DNA from: Mesorhizobium loti
GTDB lineage: Bacteria > Pseudomonadota > Alphaproteobacteria > Rhizobiales > Rhizobiaceae
Length of the DNA stretch: 64,000 bases
Reading direction: 5' to 3'
Assembly (NCBI RefSeq): GCF_003148495.1
Contig: NZ_QGGH01000013.1
Location: forward strand, 1 to 64,000
This document shows, in pieces, positions 18,624 through 28,602 of the stretch. Numbering within the stretch: the stretch's first letter is position 1; each line of letters starts with the position of its first letter. The notes beneath the pieces are model-generated. The model saw only the letters and a program-made list of their open reading frames with translations. It had not been told where the DNA came from and searched no databases. The position numbers were made by a program, and so were the translations under genes.

Positions 18624-20621
18624 TCATGCCCCTGGGATTTCGATCTCGTGAGAAAGACAGGTTGCCGGATTCGATGGCCGCATGGCCTCGTTATGCCAGG
18701 CCTGGAACATCAGCACCGGCCACAAATCGCGAGCATGATCCCGTTCGCCATTGGTGTGAGCATGCCAGCAAGCATCGACCTTTACGGAGTCGAGCATCCC
18801 GTCGCCCGACAGACGTATTCCTGCAATGAGGTCCGCTGCCCAAGCGCGCAGAGGCCCCCTGAGCCAGGCTCCGATCGGAACATCGAAACCTTGTTTTGGC
18901 CGATCGATCAACCGTTGCGGCAAATAGCGGCCCAGCAACTGACGAAGAATCCACTTGCCCTTGCCATTTTGAACCTTCAAGTGGTTCGGCAGTCGCCAGG
19001 AAAATTCGACGACGCGATGGTCGAGAATTGGACATCGACCTTCGAGACTACTGGCCATGGTCGCGCGATCGAGCTTCACCAATATATCGCCCGGCAGGTA
19101 ACCGGTCATGTCGTCGAACAGGAGACGGGACAACATGTCGTCGAGTTGCGGCAAGCCGGAGCGCGACGCCGGTGGCTGATGATGAAGCAGGTTCTGGGAC
19201 GAAGTCCCGGTTAGACGCCGAAGCAGATCATCCTCACCTGTCGCCTCGAGCAGGTGGCTAAGGCGATTCAAGCGGTCGCTTCGCAACGCGTGCCGTGCAT
19301 TTTCCGATAACGGCAACCTGCCGGCGAAATCGTGCAGCGAGGCTCGAGCCAGGAAACCGATCCCCGCCGTCACCATCCGACGAAATGGTGCTGGAAGCCC
19401 TTGCAGCTTTCTCAGGCGGGCTGCCATGAAGTGCCGGGAGTAGCCAGCGAAGCATTCGTCCCCGCCGTCACCCGACAGCGCTACCGTAACGTGCCGGCGG
19501 GCGAGCCGCGCCACCAGAAGCGTCGGAATCTGCGATTCATCGGCGAACGGCTCGTCCCACACGCGCGGCAGCTCCGGAATGACGTCGCGCGCTTCGGCTG
19601 GTGAAAGGTTAAGCTCGGTGTGGTCGGTGCCCAGAAGCCGTGCAACCGCAGCGGCATGAGGCGCTTCGTCGAAGCCTGCCTCGCTGAACGCGATGGTGAA
19701 GGTGCGCACGGGCCTGCTGGACTGCGCCTGCATCAGCGCGACGACGGTCGAGCTGTCTATTCCACCCGACAGAAAGGCGCCAAGGGGCACGTCCGCGACC
19801 ATTCGTTCGCGCACGGAAAGGCGAAGCAGACTGTCAAGCTCGCTCGTGAGTTCCTCGTCGCTGCCGGCGATCGGCTCCCGCCGCGCCTTGCAGGCCACGT
19901 CGGCCAGCGACCACCAGTATCGAGTGCGATGGGCAAGCGCACAAGCGCCGCGGGCATTGGCGAAATCCGCTGCCGTCACGGACAGGACCGAACCGGGCGG
20001 CAGCTTGAACACACCCTGCCAGATGCAATGGTCATCTGGCACCCACCCTTTTGAAAGCATTATCGCCGCCGCATCGACATTGAGTTCCGGGTTGAACCCC
20101 GGGAAACAGTTGATTGCCTTCAGCTCCGAAGCGAAGAGCAGCGCTTCTTGTGTCGAGGCGATATAGAGCGGCTTTTTGCCCATTCGGTCGCGGGCGAGAT
20201 GGAGTATCCGTTCCTTCAGATCCCAAAGTCCGAAAGCGAACATGCCGGCGAAGCGCGTGAGTGCCGCCTCGAGACCCCAGCTCTCGATCGCGCACAGCAT
20301 GACTTCCGTGTCACCGGTTCCGCGGAAGCAGTGGCCTGCGCCTTCCAATTCGCGGCGCAGATCTTGGAAATTATAGATCTCGCCATTGAAGGTGATGACA
20401 TAGCGGCCGCTCGCCGATTGCATGGGCTGGCGGCCGGCCTCGGTCAGATCGACGATGGCCAGGCGCCGGTGACCAAAAGCAATACCGGCTTCACGGTTCG
20501 TCCATACCGCCTGGCCATCCGGCCCACGGTGCCGAAGAGCGGAGGTCATCTGTCCTATTGCCCTGAGCGACCCCGCATCGGCGGTGTTTGGGGCCAGGAG
20601 AATTCCAGTGATCCCACACAT
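18624..20621 (-). CDS. Asparagine synthetase-like amidotransferase (AsnB family)
   Basis: A 665-residue two-domain enzyme. The glutaminase domain begins MCGITG with Cys2 as nucleophile. The synthetase domain has the ATP-pyrophosphatase loop AFLSGGIDSSTVVAL near residue 265. The start at 20621 is required to expose Cys2 and has a purine-rich AGGGGG site upstream; the longer frame is rejected. Homologs in EPS loci are thought to amidate sugar acids or other groups on the polymer rather than supply free asparagine. It sits directly upstream of the chain-length gene. Confidence 0.87.
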   Translation of the reverse strand: MCGITGILLAPNTADAGSLRAIGQMTSALRHRGPDGQAVWTNREAGIAFGHRRLAIVDLTEAGRQPMQSASGRYVITFNGEIYNFQDLRRELEGAGHCFRGTGDTEVMLCAIESWGLEAALTRFAGMFAFGLWDLKERILHLARDRMGKKPLYIASTQEALLFASELKAINCFPGFNPELNVDAAAIMLSKGWVPDDHCIWQGVFKLPPGSVLSVTAADFANARGACALAHRTRYWWSLADVACKARREPIAGSDEELTSELDSLLRLSVRERMVADVPLGAFLSGGIDSSTVVALMQAQSSRPVRTFTIAFSEAGFDEAPHAAAVARLLGTDHTELNLSPAEARDVIPELPRVWDEPFADESQIPTLLVARLARRHVTVALSGDGGDECFAGYSRHFMAARLRKLQGLPAPFRRMVTAGIGFLARASLHDFAGRLPLSENARHALRSDRLNRLSHLLEATGEDDLLRRLTGTSSQNLLHHQPPASRSGLPQLDDMLSRLLFDDMTGYLPGDILVKLDRATMASSLEGRCPILDHRVVEFSWRLPNHLKVQNGKGKWILRQLLGRYLPQRLIDRPKQGFDVPIGAWLRGPLRAWAADLIAGIRLSGDGMLDSVKVDACWHAHTNGERDHARDLWPVLMFQAWHNEAMRPSNPATCLSHEIEIPGA

Positions 20622-20795
20622 GCTAGCCCCCTCGCTGGCGGACGGTCGTCGCAATCGTCCTGATTGGAATTTGCGTGATCAATAGAACGAGCCGGCGCGT
20701 CAGAAACAATTCGGTGTGGCCTGTTGGCAATCCCGCAGCGGCGGGCTGCGTCGCATGGGACATCGCGGCGGCGAGCGCCAATATTGCGTCGCGGA

Positions 20796-22016
20796 TCATT
20801 GCCGCGCCTCATCCAACCGTCGGCTTGCTTCCTGCGTCATCGAGATGGCGGGGGGCGAATGTGAAGGCTTACCAGGCGTTCGGCCATCAAGAACACTTTC
20901 GTACAGATCACAATACTGGTCGACGACACGGGACAGCGCAAATTGCTCCCTAACAAATCCGATCGAGCGCCCTCCCATGAGCTTCGCGTGCGCGCGATCA
21001 GACAGAACTTCAATTATTCTGGATGAGAGGGCTGCCACATCGCGGGGTGGGACGAGATAGCCGTTCCACCCGTCTTCGACCACGTCGTTGCAGCCGGGCA
21101 TCCTTGAGGCCACGATCGGCAATCCAGCCAAGCCAGCCTCCAGAAGGACGCGCGGGACGCCCTCGCGATACTGGGTGGGAAAGGCGAATAAGTCAGCCAT
21201 GCCAAGAAGTGCTGGAACATCCCGCCTCGGTCCAAGGGCGATTGCATAAGGTGCGTATCGGTCAATATCCGCTTTGGTGACGGCAAACGGGCCCTCGGAT
21301 TGCCACGGGCCGACAAGCACAAAACGTGCGTTTGGCCTCTCGCGCAGGACGCGGGGCACCGCTTCAAGGAGAGTCGGGATTCCCTTCTGGCGGGTCAGTC
21401 TACCGACAAAGATCACAATTTCCGCAGACTGGAGCCCAAGTTCTTCGCGCATCGCCGTCGCCGAAGGACCGCGATCCCGCGCATTGGCAAACGCATCCGC
21501 GTCGATTCCAGAACTGTGGACCAGTCGCCCCTTGCCGCGTCCGACGAGCCGGTAGCGTGCGAAGAAAGCCTGGTCGTCCCGATTTTGGAACACGGTCGCG
21601 GCTGTCCAGATGGAGGCCAGTCCCTGCAGACAGCAAAAAATCGGACGCAGGGCCAACGCCCTCGGCTCCAGCGAGGAGAATGTCCAGCCAAGTCCATTGA
21701 TGGTGCGGATGACCGGAAGCTGCCCTCGTACCGCAATGGGTGTCAGAAGATTCGGCTTGGTATCGAAACTCTGGACGATGTCCGGCCGGATTTCCAACAG
21801 CAATTTGCGTACCGCGCGCAAGGTGCCCCACTCTGCGCTGCCGCTGGCAAAGCGGTCGAAACTCAATTGGTGATGTGCAATGCCGTGAGGCGCAAATGCG
21901 GCACCATCACTGCTCGAAACCGCGGTGACCCGAAAGCCTCTTTCGCGCAGGGACAGCAGGAAGGGAATTCTCAGGAGGTGATCCTCACCTCCCACGCAAA
22001 CCAGATGCGGGCTCAT
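20796..22016 (-). CDS. GT4-type glycosyltransferase
   Basis: A 406-residue retaining glycosyltransferase with GT-B architecture, expected to add a sugar to the lipid-linked EPS unit at the inner membrane face. Visible blocks are IVQSFDTKPNLL, IFVGRLTRQKGIPTLLEA, the glycosyltransferase-1 region ADLFAFPTQYREGVPRVLLEAGLAGLPIVAS with the EX7E pair, and NGYLVPP. I placed the start at the ATG at 22016, which follows a GGGGAGGG site; a frame reaching 22112 adds 32 residues without typical sequence. It is the only clear processive or assembling transferase in the locus besides the priming enzyme. Confidence 0.82.
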   Translation of the reverse strand: MSPHLVCVGGEDHLLRIPFLLSLRERGFRVTAVSSSDGAAFAPHGIAHHQLSFDRFASGSAEWGTLRAVRKLLLEIRPDIVQSFDTKPNLLTPIAVRGQLPVIRTINGLGWTFSSLEPRALALRPIFCCLQGLASIWTAATVFQNRDDQAFFARYRLVGRGKGRLVHSSGIDADAFANARDRGPSATAMREELGLQSAEIVIFVGRLTRQKGIPTLLEAVPRVLRERPNARFVLVGPWQSEGPFAVTKADIDRYAPYAIALGPRRDVPALLGMADLFAFPTQYREGVPRVLLEAGLAGLPIVASRMPGCNDVVEDGWNGYLVPPRDVAALSSRIIEVLSDRAHAKLMGGRSIGFVREQFALSRVVDQYCDLYESVLDGRTPGKPSHSPPAISMTQEASRRLDEARQ

Positions 22017-22341
22017 ACCACCCTCCCCGAACATGCACGGCAGCTCCGTCGCGCAATGTTGCTGGCTTCCGGGTCTTCTTTCATGGGCCCGCTTCATCTC
22101 CTCTGCGCTCATGACGCGAAGCCAACGCTAGGAGGAGCCCTGCCCACTGTCCTCGTCTGTTCGAATGAAGCAAATCGTGTTCTGGCAACAAGCCGCCGCG
22201 GCGAACAAGGTCAGATGGCTACGCACTGTGTCAACGTGGTCCGTACTGCCGGGATGATGGCCAAGCACGGAGAGGTCCGTCGACAAAGGGGGCGATATCC
22301 TGCGGCACACCTTCCTTCATGTGCCTGCGTCGGAATGCGGC
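22017..22341. other. Gap between glycosyltransferase and Trm112-like gene
   Basis: About 325 bases with no gene I can support. It could hold an internal promoter for the glycosyltransferase, asparagine synthetase and chain-length genes. Confidence 0.3.
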
Positions 22342-22581
22342 CTAGAGTTTTCGGCTTGGGGCACTGGATTTGACAACTGCGGAGGTGATCGCTCGTGCCT
22401 CCGACGCCAGCATGATCGGAATGCCATCGCGTATCGGGTAGGCAAGTCCGGCGGCTTTCGATACGAGTTCCTTATCATCTGCATCCCAGGCAAGTAAGCT
22501 CCTGGTCATTGGGCATACCAGCCAGTCCAACAGCCTGGGATTGAACGAAGTATCCTCTTTCTCCCGTCTATCGGCATCCAT
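22342..22581 (-). CDS. Trm112-family small protein
   Basis: A 79-residue protein with NPRLLDWLVCPMTRSLL followed by AAGLAYPIRDGIPIML, the usual Trm112/UPF0434 layout, in which a zinc-ribbon-like fold supports partner methyltransferases. Only one Cys is present in the classic region, so metal binding may be lost. The start has an AGGAAAGGA site about seven bases upstream. It lies in the EPS block that also encodes an FkbM methyltransferase, and a second methyltransferase lies at 27498, which may be relevant as partners; that link is inference. Confidence 0.8.
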   Translation of the reverse strand: MDADRREKEDTSFNPRLLDWLVCPMTRSLLAWDADDKELVSKAAGLAYPIRDGIPIMLASEARAITSAVVKSSAPSRKL

Positions 22582-22691
22582 CTGCTATTCCTTTCCTGGC
22601 CAAGGTAAGAATGCGGGTCGCGTTGAAACGGTTTCATGCGACGCGCTTTAGGTATCTGTTTTCATGGCATGTCGTTTTCCAAAAACTGAGG

Positions 22692-23999
22692 TCACTCTTG
22701 GGCGACATGCAAGATGCGAGCGCGCTTGCCGACATACAAGCCGTCTCGCGAGATTCGCGCTGCGGCTGTAATCCGTGGACTCCCCGCAAACAGGCAAATC
22801 ATGAGTGCAAACCACATGATCGGATGGCGTATGATCAAGTGCGGTATGCTGAAGATGATGATCGAACCCAAAAGGGCTAGCAGGGCGTCAAATTTCGCGC
22901 GCCAAGCGGATATGGCGGAAGAAACGACGATCCACATCAACGCCAGGACTGCAATGAACCCACCTTGACTGTACAGATCAAGAAATGTGCTGTGCGCCTC
23001 GAATGGGTGTGGCAGAAATTGCTGGTTGCTGACAGGGGGGCGTTCCATGTGCGGACCAGGGCCCAGCCCCAGCGATCCCGATCGAAGGCCCTTGTCCACT
23101 GCCTCGCTCCAGAGGTAAAGGCGAAGCGCCATAGTGTCCTCGGTTGCTTGACCGCCCTTGTCCTTCGTAAGGCTCTTGGCGAACGCTTCGGCGCTGTCGA
23201 ACCCGGTGACGACATAGGGGGTCATTGCCATTGCCAGCGGCAGTAAGCCGATTATGAACAAGAGGCCGATTTGGCGGGAAAGATTTGAGTTTCCACCGCC
23301 GGTCTTGAGCCACGTCCGCGTCCGCAATCCCAGGAACATCAGACCCGTCAGGATCGTGGTGTATAAGTATGTATCGCTCTTGGTCAGCCTGCCGACATAG
23401 AACGGCAGGATCAAGCCGCAGAGCCCTAAGAACCTTCCCCAGCGGTTGGTCGCGGTCGTTGCAAGGTGCAAGGCCAGAGGTCCAAAGAGCGCGCAGTAAA
23501 GTGCAAGCTGGTTTGGATTATCTGACCAACCGCAGAAGCGATCCCAGTACCACGGATTGACACCGGACTGGCTGATCCACCCCCAGCCAAGTGCCACTTG
23601 AATGGCAAGGCCAACATTGGCGATTGCGACAACCCACCAGGCACAATCGCGAAGATGGCGAGCGGCATCGGGCTCAGCAGCGGCCAGGCAGGTGACACTG
23701 GCAAGCAAGAGATAGGCTAGCAGGTCGTGCAGTAACGGGGACAGATACAGGACGGTGGTCAGGTACCCAACGATAATGCCCAGGCCCAGAGCAAGTGCCA
23801 TAAGTGCCCAAAAGCCGGCGAGCTTGGCGAAGACGGGCGAGGCTTCCATGCGGCCGCCGCCAAGGATACGTCCAATCGAGAGCAGTATCCAAAGCACGAG
23901 GAATGTTTCGCCGTAACCGGTGTGCACTATGGGTACGGTGAGTTGTGTCGCGTACGACATCACCACACCGCAGGCCAAGAGCACATTTCGGATTACCAT
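22692..23999 (-). CDS. O-antigen ligase/polymerase-like membrane protein (Wzy candidate)
   Basis: A 435-residue polytopic membrane protein with about ten to twelve hydrophobic helices. The large periplasmic loop contains RLYLWSEAVDKGLRSG, then PHPFEAHSTFLDLYSQGG, which corresponds to the PHN-type motif of Wzy/WaaL proteins. It should polymerise EPS repeat units on the outer face of the inner membrane. Start ATG at 23999 is the first available; no strong ribosome site is visible. Its neighbours (flippase, chain-length protein) complete a Wzx/Wzy-dependent pathway. Confidence 0.78.
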   Translation of the reverse strand: MVIRNVLLACGVVMSYATQLTVPIVHTGYGETFLVLWILLSIGRILGGGRMEASPVFAKLAGFWALMALALGLGIIVGYLTTVLYLSPLLHDLLAYLLLASVTCLAAAEPDAARHLRDCAWWVVAIANVGLAIQVALGWGWISQSGVNPWYWDRFCGWSDNPNQLALYCALFGPLALHLATTATNRWGRFLGLCGLILPFYVGRLTKSDTYLYTTILTGLMFLGLRTRTWLKTGGGNSNLSRQIGLLFIIGLLPLAMAMTPYVVTGFDSAEAFAKSLTKDKGGQATEDTMALRLYLWSEAVDKGLRSGSLGLGPGPHMERPPVSNQQFLPHPFEAHSTFLDLYSQGGFIAVLALMWIVVSSAISAWRAKFDALLALLGSIIIFSIPHLIIRHPIMWFALMICLFAGSPRITAAARISRDGLYVGKRARILHVAQE

Positions 24000-24095
24000 C
24001 TGCGGCGTCCAGGCGAAGGCGAGCTAAGGTCACATGATGTCGCCACTTTCGCGCGGTTGCGCCTTTTGCAAATGAGCGGACCAATTTCTCCAATG

Positions 24096-24851
24096 TCAGA
24101 CATGATAGTGATGCGCCGTCTGATTGAAATCCGCGTCCCTTTCAGGACCAATGACGAGGGACCTCGCCTGTGCTGCGTGAAATCTTTCGCGCACTTGCTG
24201 TGCTATAACTTCGGCAGCGGTTGCGAGGCCGCTTGGATCCAAGCTTTCGACGCAAATCGTGGGAAGTCGGTGTGATTCAAGCTGCTCGACCACGAGATTG
24301 ACGTGATCAATATGATCGAGACTGCTCTGTAGATCGACTTCGAGAAGCTGTTGAATGATGCCAAGGTTACGCCGGCGTTCCCGAAGGCGCGCCTCTAGAA
24401 CTTCTCTCGGCGCCTGTAATCGGATGAGCAGGTCCGGTTTAGGCGCTAAATCAAGAGCGCGCGCCAAGCTCTCACGATCGGTTATGCCGCTGAATAAAAT
24501 GAGTGAGCAGACGGATTGAACCATTCCCTGATCAAAAATTGAAATAACGTCATCGGACGCCTGAGCTATACTCCAAGCCCGGATAAGAACTTCTAGATGC
24601 CACTTCAGACGAATGGCCCACAGTTCGTTCCTAGGCGGAAACATTTCAAGCATCTCCGCAGCCGGAGATCGCTGTCCTGTCCACCTCAAATACAAACTCG
24701 AAAATGACTTTAAGGCGGCTCTTTTGAGCGGATGCCGGCGATCCCCGATTTGTAATACGACGGTGTATCCCTGAATTTTCAGAAGGCGCATCAACTCAGA
24801 CGCCAAGGTCGTCTTGCCGGCAGCAGAAGGCCCGAATAACTCTAGGATCAT
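24096..24851 (-). CDS. P-loop kinase-like protein of the EPS locus
   Basis: A 251-residue cytoplasmic protein starting MILELFGPSAAGKTTLASEL, a clear Walker A, with a thymidylate-kinase-like layout: an acidic turn IFDQGMVQSV near residue 108 and an Arg-rich lid segment LEARLRERRRNLG near 150. It would phosphorylate a small molecule or sugar, but the substrate is not evident. Similar P-loop proteins occur in EPS clusters without known function. It lies 41 bases downstream of the FkbM gene in the same direction. Confidence 0.72.
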   Translation of the reverse strand: MILELFGPSAAGKTTLASELMRLLKIQGYTVVLQIGDRRHPLKRAALKSFSSLYLRWTGQRSPAAEMLEMFPPRNELWAIRLKWHLEVLIRAWSIAQASDDVISIFDQGMVQSVCSLILFSGITDRESLARALDLAPKPDLLIRLQAPREVLEARLRERRRNLGIIQQLLEVDLQSSLDHIDHVNLVVEQLESHRLPTICVESLDPSGLATAAEVIAQQVRERFHAAQARSLVIGPERDADFNQTAHHYHV

Positions 24852-24891
24852 TGTTCAACCCAAACCAAGAGATAGCCCTTCACCAGGGATA

Positions 24892-25674
24892 TTATATCCA
24901 TCTTCTGAAGCGAGTGCCTGCATCCGAGAAAGCATGTACTATTTCGCGCTCGACGACTTGTTTTCGTCTTTTCTCGGAACCCCGCACATACAGAGAATGA
25001 AACTCTACATATGCCGCGAAGATATCACGATGTGTGCCGGAGCTGAGAACGTCGTCGAGTATGTCATACTCAGCGCCTTCAACATCGAGCTTTAGAATGA
25101 CAATGTCGTATAGATCACGCTTTGCTCGAATCATCTGCGACAGTGAAAACGTTTCGACAAGATCCGGTGCAAACCTCTCTGACTGATACAGACTTCCATT
25201 GTGGTCCGCGACAATCGAGCAACCTTCGTGAGTGGGCTCCGCCCGGTCCGCGGGGGGGCCAAATAGTTCGACTTGACCGTCCCTGACGCTGGCCGCCTTG
25301 CCGATGATCTCAATATTTATTTCCCCAGTGCACAAAGCGCAAAGATACGAAAAGCAATTTTTGTTGGGTTCGATCAGGACGTAGTCATAGTGGTCTGGCG
25401 TAAAGTACTGAGAAAAGAACTTATAACCTTGGCCAATGTTCGAGCCGCAATCGATAAACAAGCCGCGGCTTCGCTTTGCCACCTTTAGTCTAGTCAATGC
25501 TTGCCGTGCATCGGCCGCAACACGACGACGAAGCCATTGAAACCTAAGCGGTTCGCTTAGCGACAAGGCCGAGAGTTGAAGGAATCGTCCAAGCCCATCA
25601 GTTCGCAAAACGTCCACTGATTGCCGCGTCTTTCCGATGAACTTTGTCGTCAATCCCTCTGCGGCCATGAGCAT
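24892..25674 (-). CDS. FkbM-family SAM-dependent methyltransferase
   Basis: A 260-residue methyltransferase. The SAM site is LFIDCGSNIGQGYKFF, followed by VLIEPNKNCF and the family signature ILKLDVEGAEYDIL near residue 195. FkbM enzymes O-methylate hydroxyl groups of sugars or lipids. In this locus it probably methylates a residue of the polysaccharide. The ATG at 25674 has GGAG seven bases upstream; an ATG two codons later is also possible. It follows the flippase gene by 25 bases. Confidence 0.83.
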   Translation of the reverse strand: MLMAAEGLTTKFIGKTRQSVDVLRTDGLGRFLQLSALSLSEPLRFQWLRRRVAADARQALTRLKVAKRSRGLFIDCGSNIGQGYKFFSQYFTPDHYDYVLIEPNKNCFSYLCALCTGEINIEIIGKAASVRDGQVELFGPPADRAEPTHEGCSIVADHNGSLYQSERFAPDLVETFSLSQMIRAKRDLYDIVILKLDVEGAEYDILDDVLSSGTHRDIFAAYVEFHSLYVRGSEKRRKQVVEREIVHAFSDAGTRFRRWI

Positions 25675-25699
25675 CCATCGACTCCATTTTATTGGTTTG

Positions 25700-27178
25700 C
25701 TAGCGCAACTGACCCGCCATCACGGCTTCACGCACATGTCTGATCGCCCAGATTAATCCGGGATGAATCCCTAACCGGGAGCGGATGTAGATCGCTTGAC
25801 AAACGCTCAGGAAAACCGCCGTCGCGCTGGTGACGATGGCTGCCCCAACAGCTCCATTCAACGCGATACCTACGATGCAACCAAGGACATTAACGAGTGC
25901 CGCGACAGACATCAGTATAGCCGCGGCGCGCTCGTGGCCTGTCATCGTCAAGAGTTGCTGCTGCGGCCCTACTGCCGCCGCGAATAGCTGTCCCACTATC
26001 AGAATCCGAGCTATCAGCGCGCCGGAGGTGAATTCACCTCCAAACGCACGCAACACCGGTTCGGTAAGCACGAGCAGTGGAAGCGCCAGCGCCACGCCGC
26101 CCGCAAAGGACAATATTGTGGCTCTTGCGAATAGTGCTTGGAGTCCCGTCAAATCCTTACGCGCGAACAGGCGCGAGATAGCCGGGGCGAAAGCGGTGCT
26201 CACCGCAACACGTGGTAGAGTGAGAAGCAACGAGATGTTCGATCCGACCCCGAATATCCCGGCCCCCTTTATGAAGCCGATTTTTCCGAGCAGCACCACA
26301 GCCGTCCGGTTCATCAGAACGTCCACGAATGTCATGATCATGATGGGAAGAAGCGAAGGCCACCAATCCTTGAAGGCATAGGTCGGCGGCGCGGCACTTA
26401 GGCCAGCGGGCCACAGGCGCCAGACGCTGACACCCGTTATGAAGGCTGCGGTGGCTGAACTGATCAGCAGCATCCACATCACCGCCGTCGCGTCCAACCG
26501 CCACGGCGTGAAATAAGCTGCGAGGCCGAGCAGGGCGAGCATAAGTCCGTCACGGACAATTCGCTCGGGCAGGAGTGCGGAAATAACACCCCCAAAGGCG
26601 CGCACGACGCCTGCGCCGGTGAGATAGATTGTGATTAGCGGAAGCGTCGCCAAGCCGATTAACACACTGATGGCAAGCTCCGGTTCCAGATGGTGAGGCC
26701 ACTCCACCACGATCAGCGCGCCAACCGCCGCGATCAGAATTGCCAATATGATGCAGGCTTTGGATCCAAAACGGATGAACCCGAGGGCCATCGGAAATTG
26801 GTTTGTTGCCTCATATGCTGGCACGAACCGCAATACGGCCACGTGAAAACCGAGAGTCGAGCCATAAGACAAAAGCGTGATCCAGGCGAACACGTAGGTG
26901 TAGGTTCCAAAGCTCGCCGCGCCCACCAGACGGGCGATCGCGATCTGGGTTACGAAGGTCAACCCGGCACCCGCCGCGTAAATAAACAAGGCCCAAACGC
27001 TTGCGTGAGACAGGCGTCGGGTTAAACCATGACTGCCGGTCCCTTCTTTGGCAGTCAGCTGCTGGCCAGGTGGCTCGAAACCCCTCTTGCAGCTATCGCG
27101 TTTTAGCTCAAAGTCGTCAGTCGCCAAATCATCGAAAACGGACGTTGCCGCGATTGCGTGCTGGCGTTCCAACTGCAT
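25700..27178 (-). CDS. Polysaccharide flippase (Wzx/MOP superfamily)
   Basis: A membrane protein with about twelve to fourteen helices (first at SVWALFIYAAGAGLTFVTQI), including the GAASFGTYTYVFAWITLLSYG segment typical of Wzx. It should flip lipid-linked repeat units across the inner membrane. The start is uncertain. The ATG at 27178 gives 492 residues and has AAGGA just upstream. ATG codons at 27214 and 27418 would add hydrophilic residues not expected in the family. It is the first gene of the second leftward EPS block. Confidence 0.8.
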   Translation of the reverse strand: MQLERQHAIAATSVFDDLATDDFELKRDSCKRGFEPPGQQLTAKEGTGSHGLTRRLSHASVWALFIYAAGAGLTFVTQIAIARLVGAASFGTYTYVFAWITLLSYGSTLGFHVAVLRFVPAYEATNQFPMALGFIRFGSKACIILAILIAAVGALIVVEWPHHLEPELAISVLIGLATLPLITIYLTGAGVVRAFGGVISALLPERIVRDGLMLALLGLAAYFTPWRLDATAVMWMLLISSATAAFITGVSVWRLWPAGLSAAPPTYAFKDWWPSLLPIMIMTFVDVLMNRTAVVLLGKIGFIKGAGIFGVGSNISLLLTLPRVAVSTAFAPAISRLFARKDLTGLQALFARATILSFAGGVALALPLLVLTEPVLRAFGGEFTSGALIARILIVGQLFAAAVGPQQQLLTMTGHERAAAILMSVAALVNVLGCIVGIALNGAVGAAIVTSATAVFLSVCQAIYIRSRLGIHPGLIWAIRHVREAVMAGQLR

Positions 27179-27497
27179 CGTTTCCTTCACCGATTTTCTG
27201 GATTCCTCCTCCATCCGCTTTTCCGTTCCTCCCACTTCCCGACAAAGGTCGATCGGGAATTTCCCGCGGTGCATCCGTGAGGCAAGCACGGTAACGTCAA
27301 CTCCGGGCAAGTCTTCATCCGTTCGATGGATGCAAAACATTGCGCGTTCTGGAAGCCTCGCTTCCGCAACGTACGCCTTCGGGTTGCTGACTTCCGAGCC
27401 GCGCCCAATCGCGCGCATCGCGAGCCAACGGTAGTTTGAACCTTGGCAAAGCGGTTACGAACACCGGACAAGAGAAGACAAAAGCGAAAGTGAGCCG
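27179..27497. promoter_or_regulatory. Divergent region between flippase and methyltransferase genes
   Basis: About 320 bases between divergently read genes, so it should hold promoters for both. If the flippase starts further upstream, much of this is coding. No boxes could be assigned. Confidence 0.35.
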
Positions 27498-28250
27498 ATG
27501 ATCGAGGATTTGAAGATGGCTCGCGCCGTATCGAACGCACCCATCACTGAACCTGTCAATTACGACGACGAGGTCGCGAGCTATGAGCTTGCAACCAAAC
27601 AGAAGTACCAAGATCCAAGCATTGCGAGTTGGTACCTGAAGGGGTATGAGGGCCGTTTGAAGCTCTCCAGCTTGGCATCGTACATCATCGCCCGAAGAGA
27701 GCAGCGCTGCATCGGCAAGGCGCTGGAGAGATGCAGCCCGCGTCCGTCTCGACTGCTGGATGTCCCTTGTGGAACCGGGAAGCTGGCTCAGGTGCTGAGC
27801 CAGCAAGGTCGCGAGGTGCTCGCCGCGGACATCTCAATGGAAATGATGGTTTTGGCAAAGACCTCGTACGAAGGTCAGCCGGGTTTTCGAGGATTCATCC
27901 GGTGCGATGTGACAAAGCTTCCGTTCGCCGACGAGAGCTTTGACACGGTAGTCTGTCTCCGGCTCATCCATCTTATTCCGCCCCATCTCAGACGAGACAT
28001 TATCAATGAACTGGCGCGCATTTCCAGCTATCGGCTAATCGTATCCTACGGTCTGACAACTCGTTTCCAGCGAATACGTCTGAAGCTGCGAAAGATGATT
28101 ACCGGAGGAATTTCCGCACCCCATCCCGTGAGACTTGACGTTGCGCGACAGGATTTCGAAGAAGTCGGGCTCGCCCTGACGGACTCCTTCAGCGTTCTCC
28201 CACTGCTATCCTGCGAACGGCTGTTCGTCCTTGAGAAGGTAAAGGCTTGA
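27498..28250 (+). CDS. Class I SAM-dependent methyltransferase
   Basis: A 250-residue enzyme with the Methyltransf_11-type core: SAM motif RLLDVPCGTGKLAQVL near residue 90, acidic motif II VLAADISMEMM, and motif IV FADESFDTVVCLRLIHLI. The substrate is not evident. It is transcribed away from the EPS flippase and may act on the same polymer or its lipid intermediates, which is positional inference. The C-terminus (LLSCERLFVLEKVKA) resembles sugar or lipid methyltransferases of this fold. Confidence 0.8.
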   Translation: MIEDLKMARAVSNAPITEPVNYDDEVASYELATKQKYQDPSIASWYLKGYEGRLKLSSLASYIIARREQRCIGKALERCSPRPSRLLDVPCGTGKLAQVLSQQGREVLAADISMEMMVLAKTSYEGQPGFRGFIRCDVTKLPFADESFDTVVCLRLIHLIPPHLRRDIINELARISSYRLIVSYGLTTRFQRIRLKLRKMITGGISAPHPVRLDVARQDFEEVGLALTDSFSVLPLLSCERLFVLEKVKA

Positions 28251-28602
28251 CGTGCCGGTTTGAAGGCCTTTCGATAGCGCACCGCCATCACGGGACCAGG
28301 CCGCCGATAGTTGTTAAAGACTGATACACACCGCTTCGCCTAATGCGCCGGTGGTCCGAAGCCGAGCACCCAGGCCGTTCTCACGATATTGATCGAACCT
28401 CAACAACTGCAGACCGCACTCCGTGGCATAGGCCAAGCCTAGCACAATCCACAGAATGGCTGAATAGAGGGGGGCCGCCAGCGCATTCCTTCCCATTGAT
28501 CAACGAATCTCTCAATGGGTGCATGTATGTGATTTGGCGCTAATGTATCCCTCGACTACGACGACGCAGGGGGCGGGCGCCGAATCACTTGAAGGAAAGC
28601 GC
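28251..28602. promoter_or_regulatory. Gap upstream of the secreted RTX protein
   Basis: About 350 bases. A 60-residue leftward frame (28314-28496) with one hydrophobic stretch is present, but it has no family match and I do not call it. The region should hold the promoter of the RTX gene. Confidence 0.3.

Noticed and set aside
21300..22373. Long rightward open frame (357 codons) opposite the glycosyltransferase
   Set aside because: It lies antisense to a gene with clear GT4 motifs; its own sequence is Arg-, Gln- and His-rich without domains, typical of antisense frames in high-GC DNA.
28314..28496. Leftward 60-codon frame with one hydrophobic stretch
   Set aside because: No family, start context is weak, and it lies in the likely promoter region of the RTX gene; noted only as a possibility.
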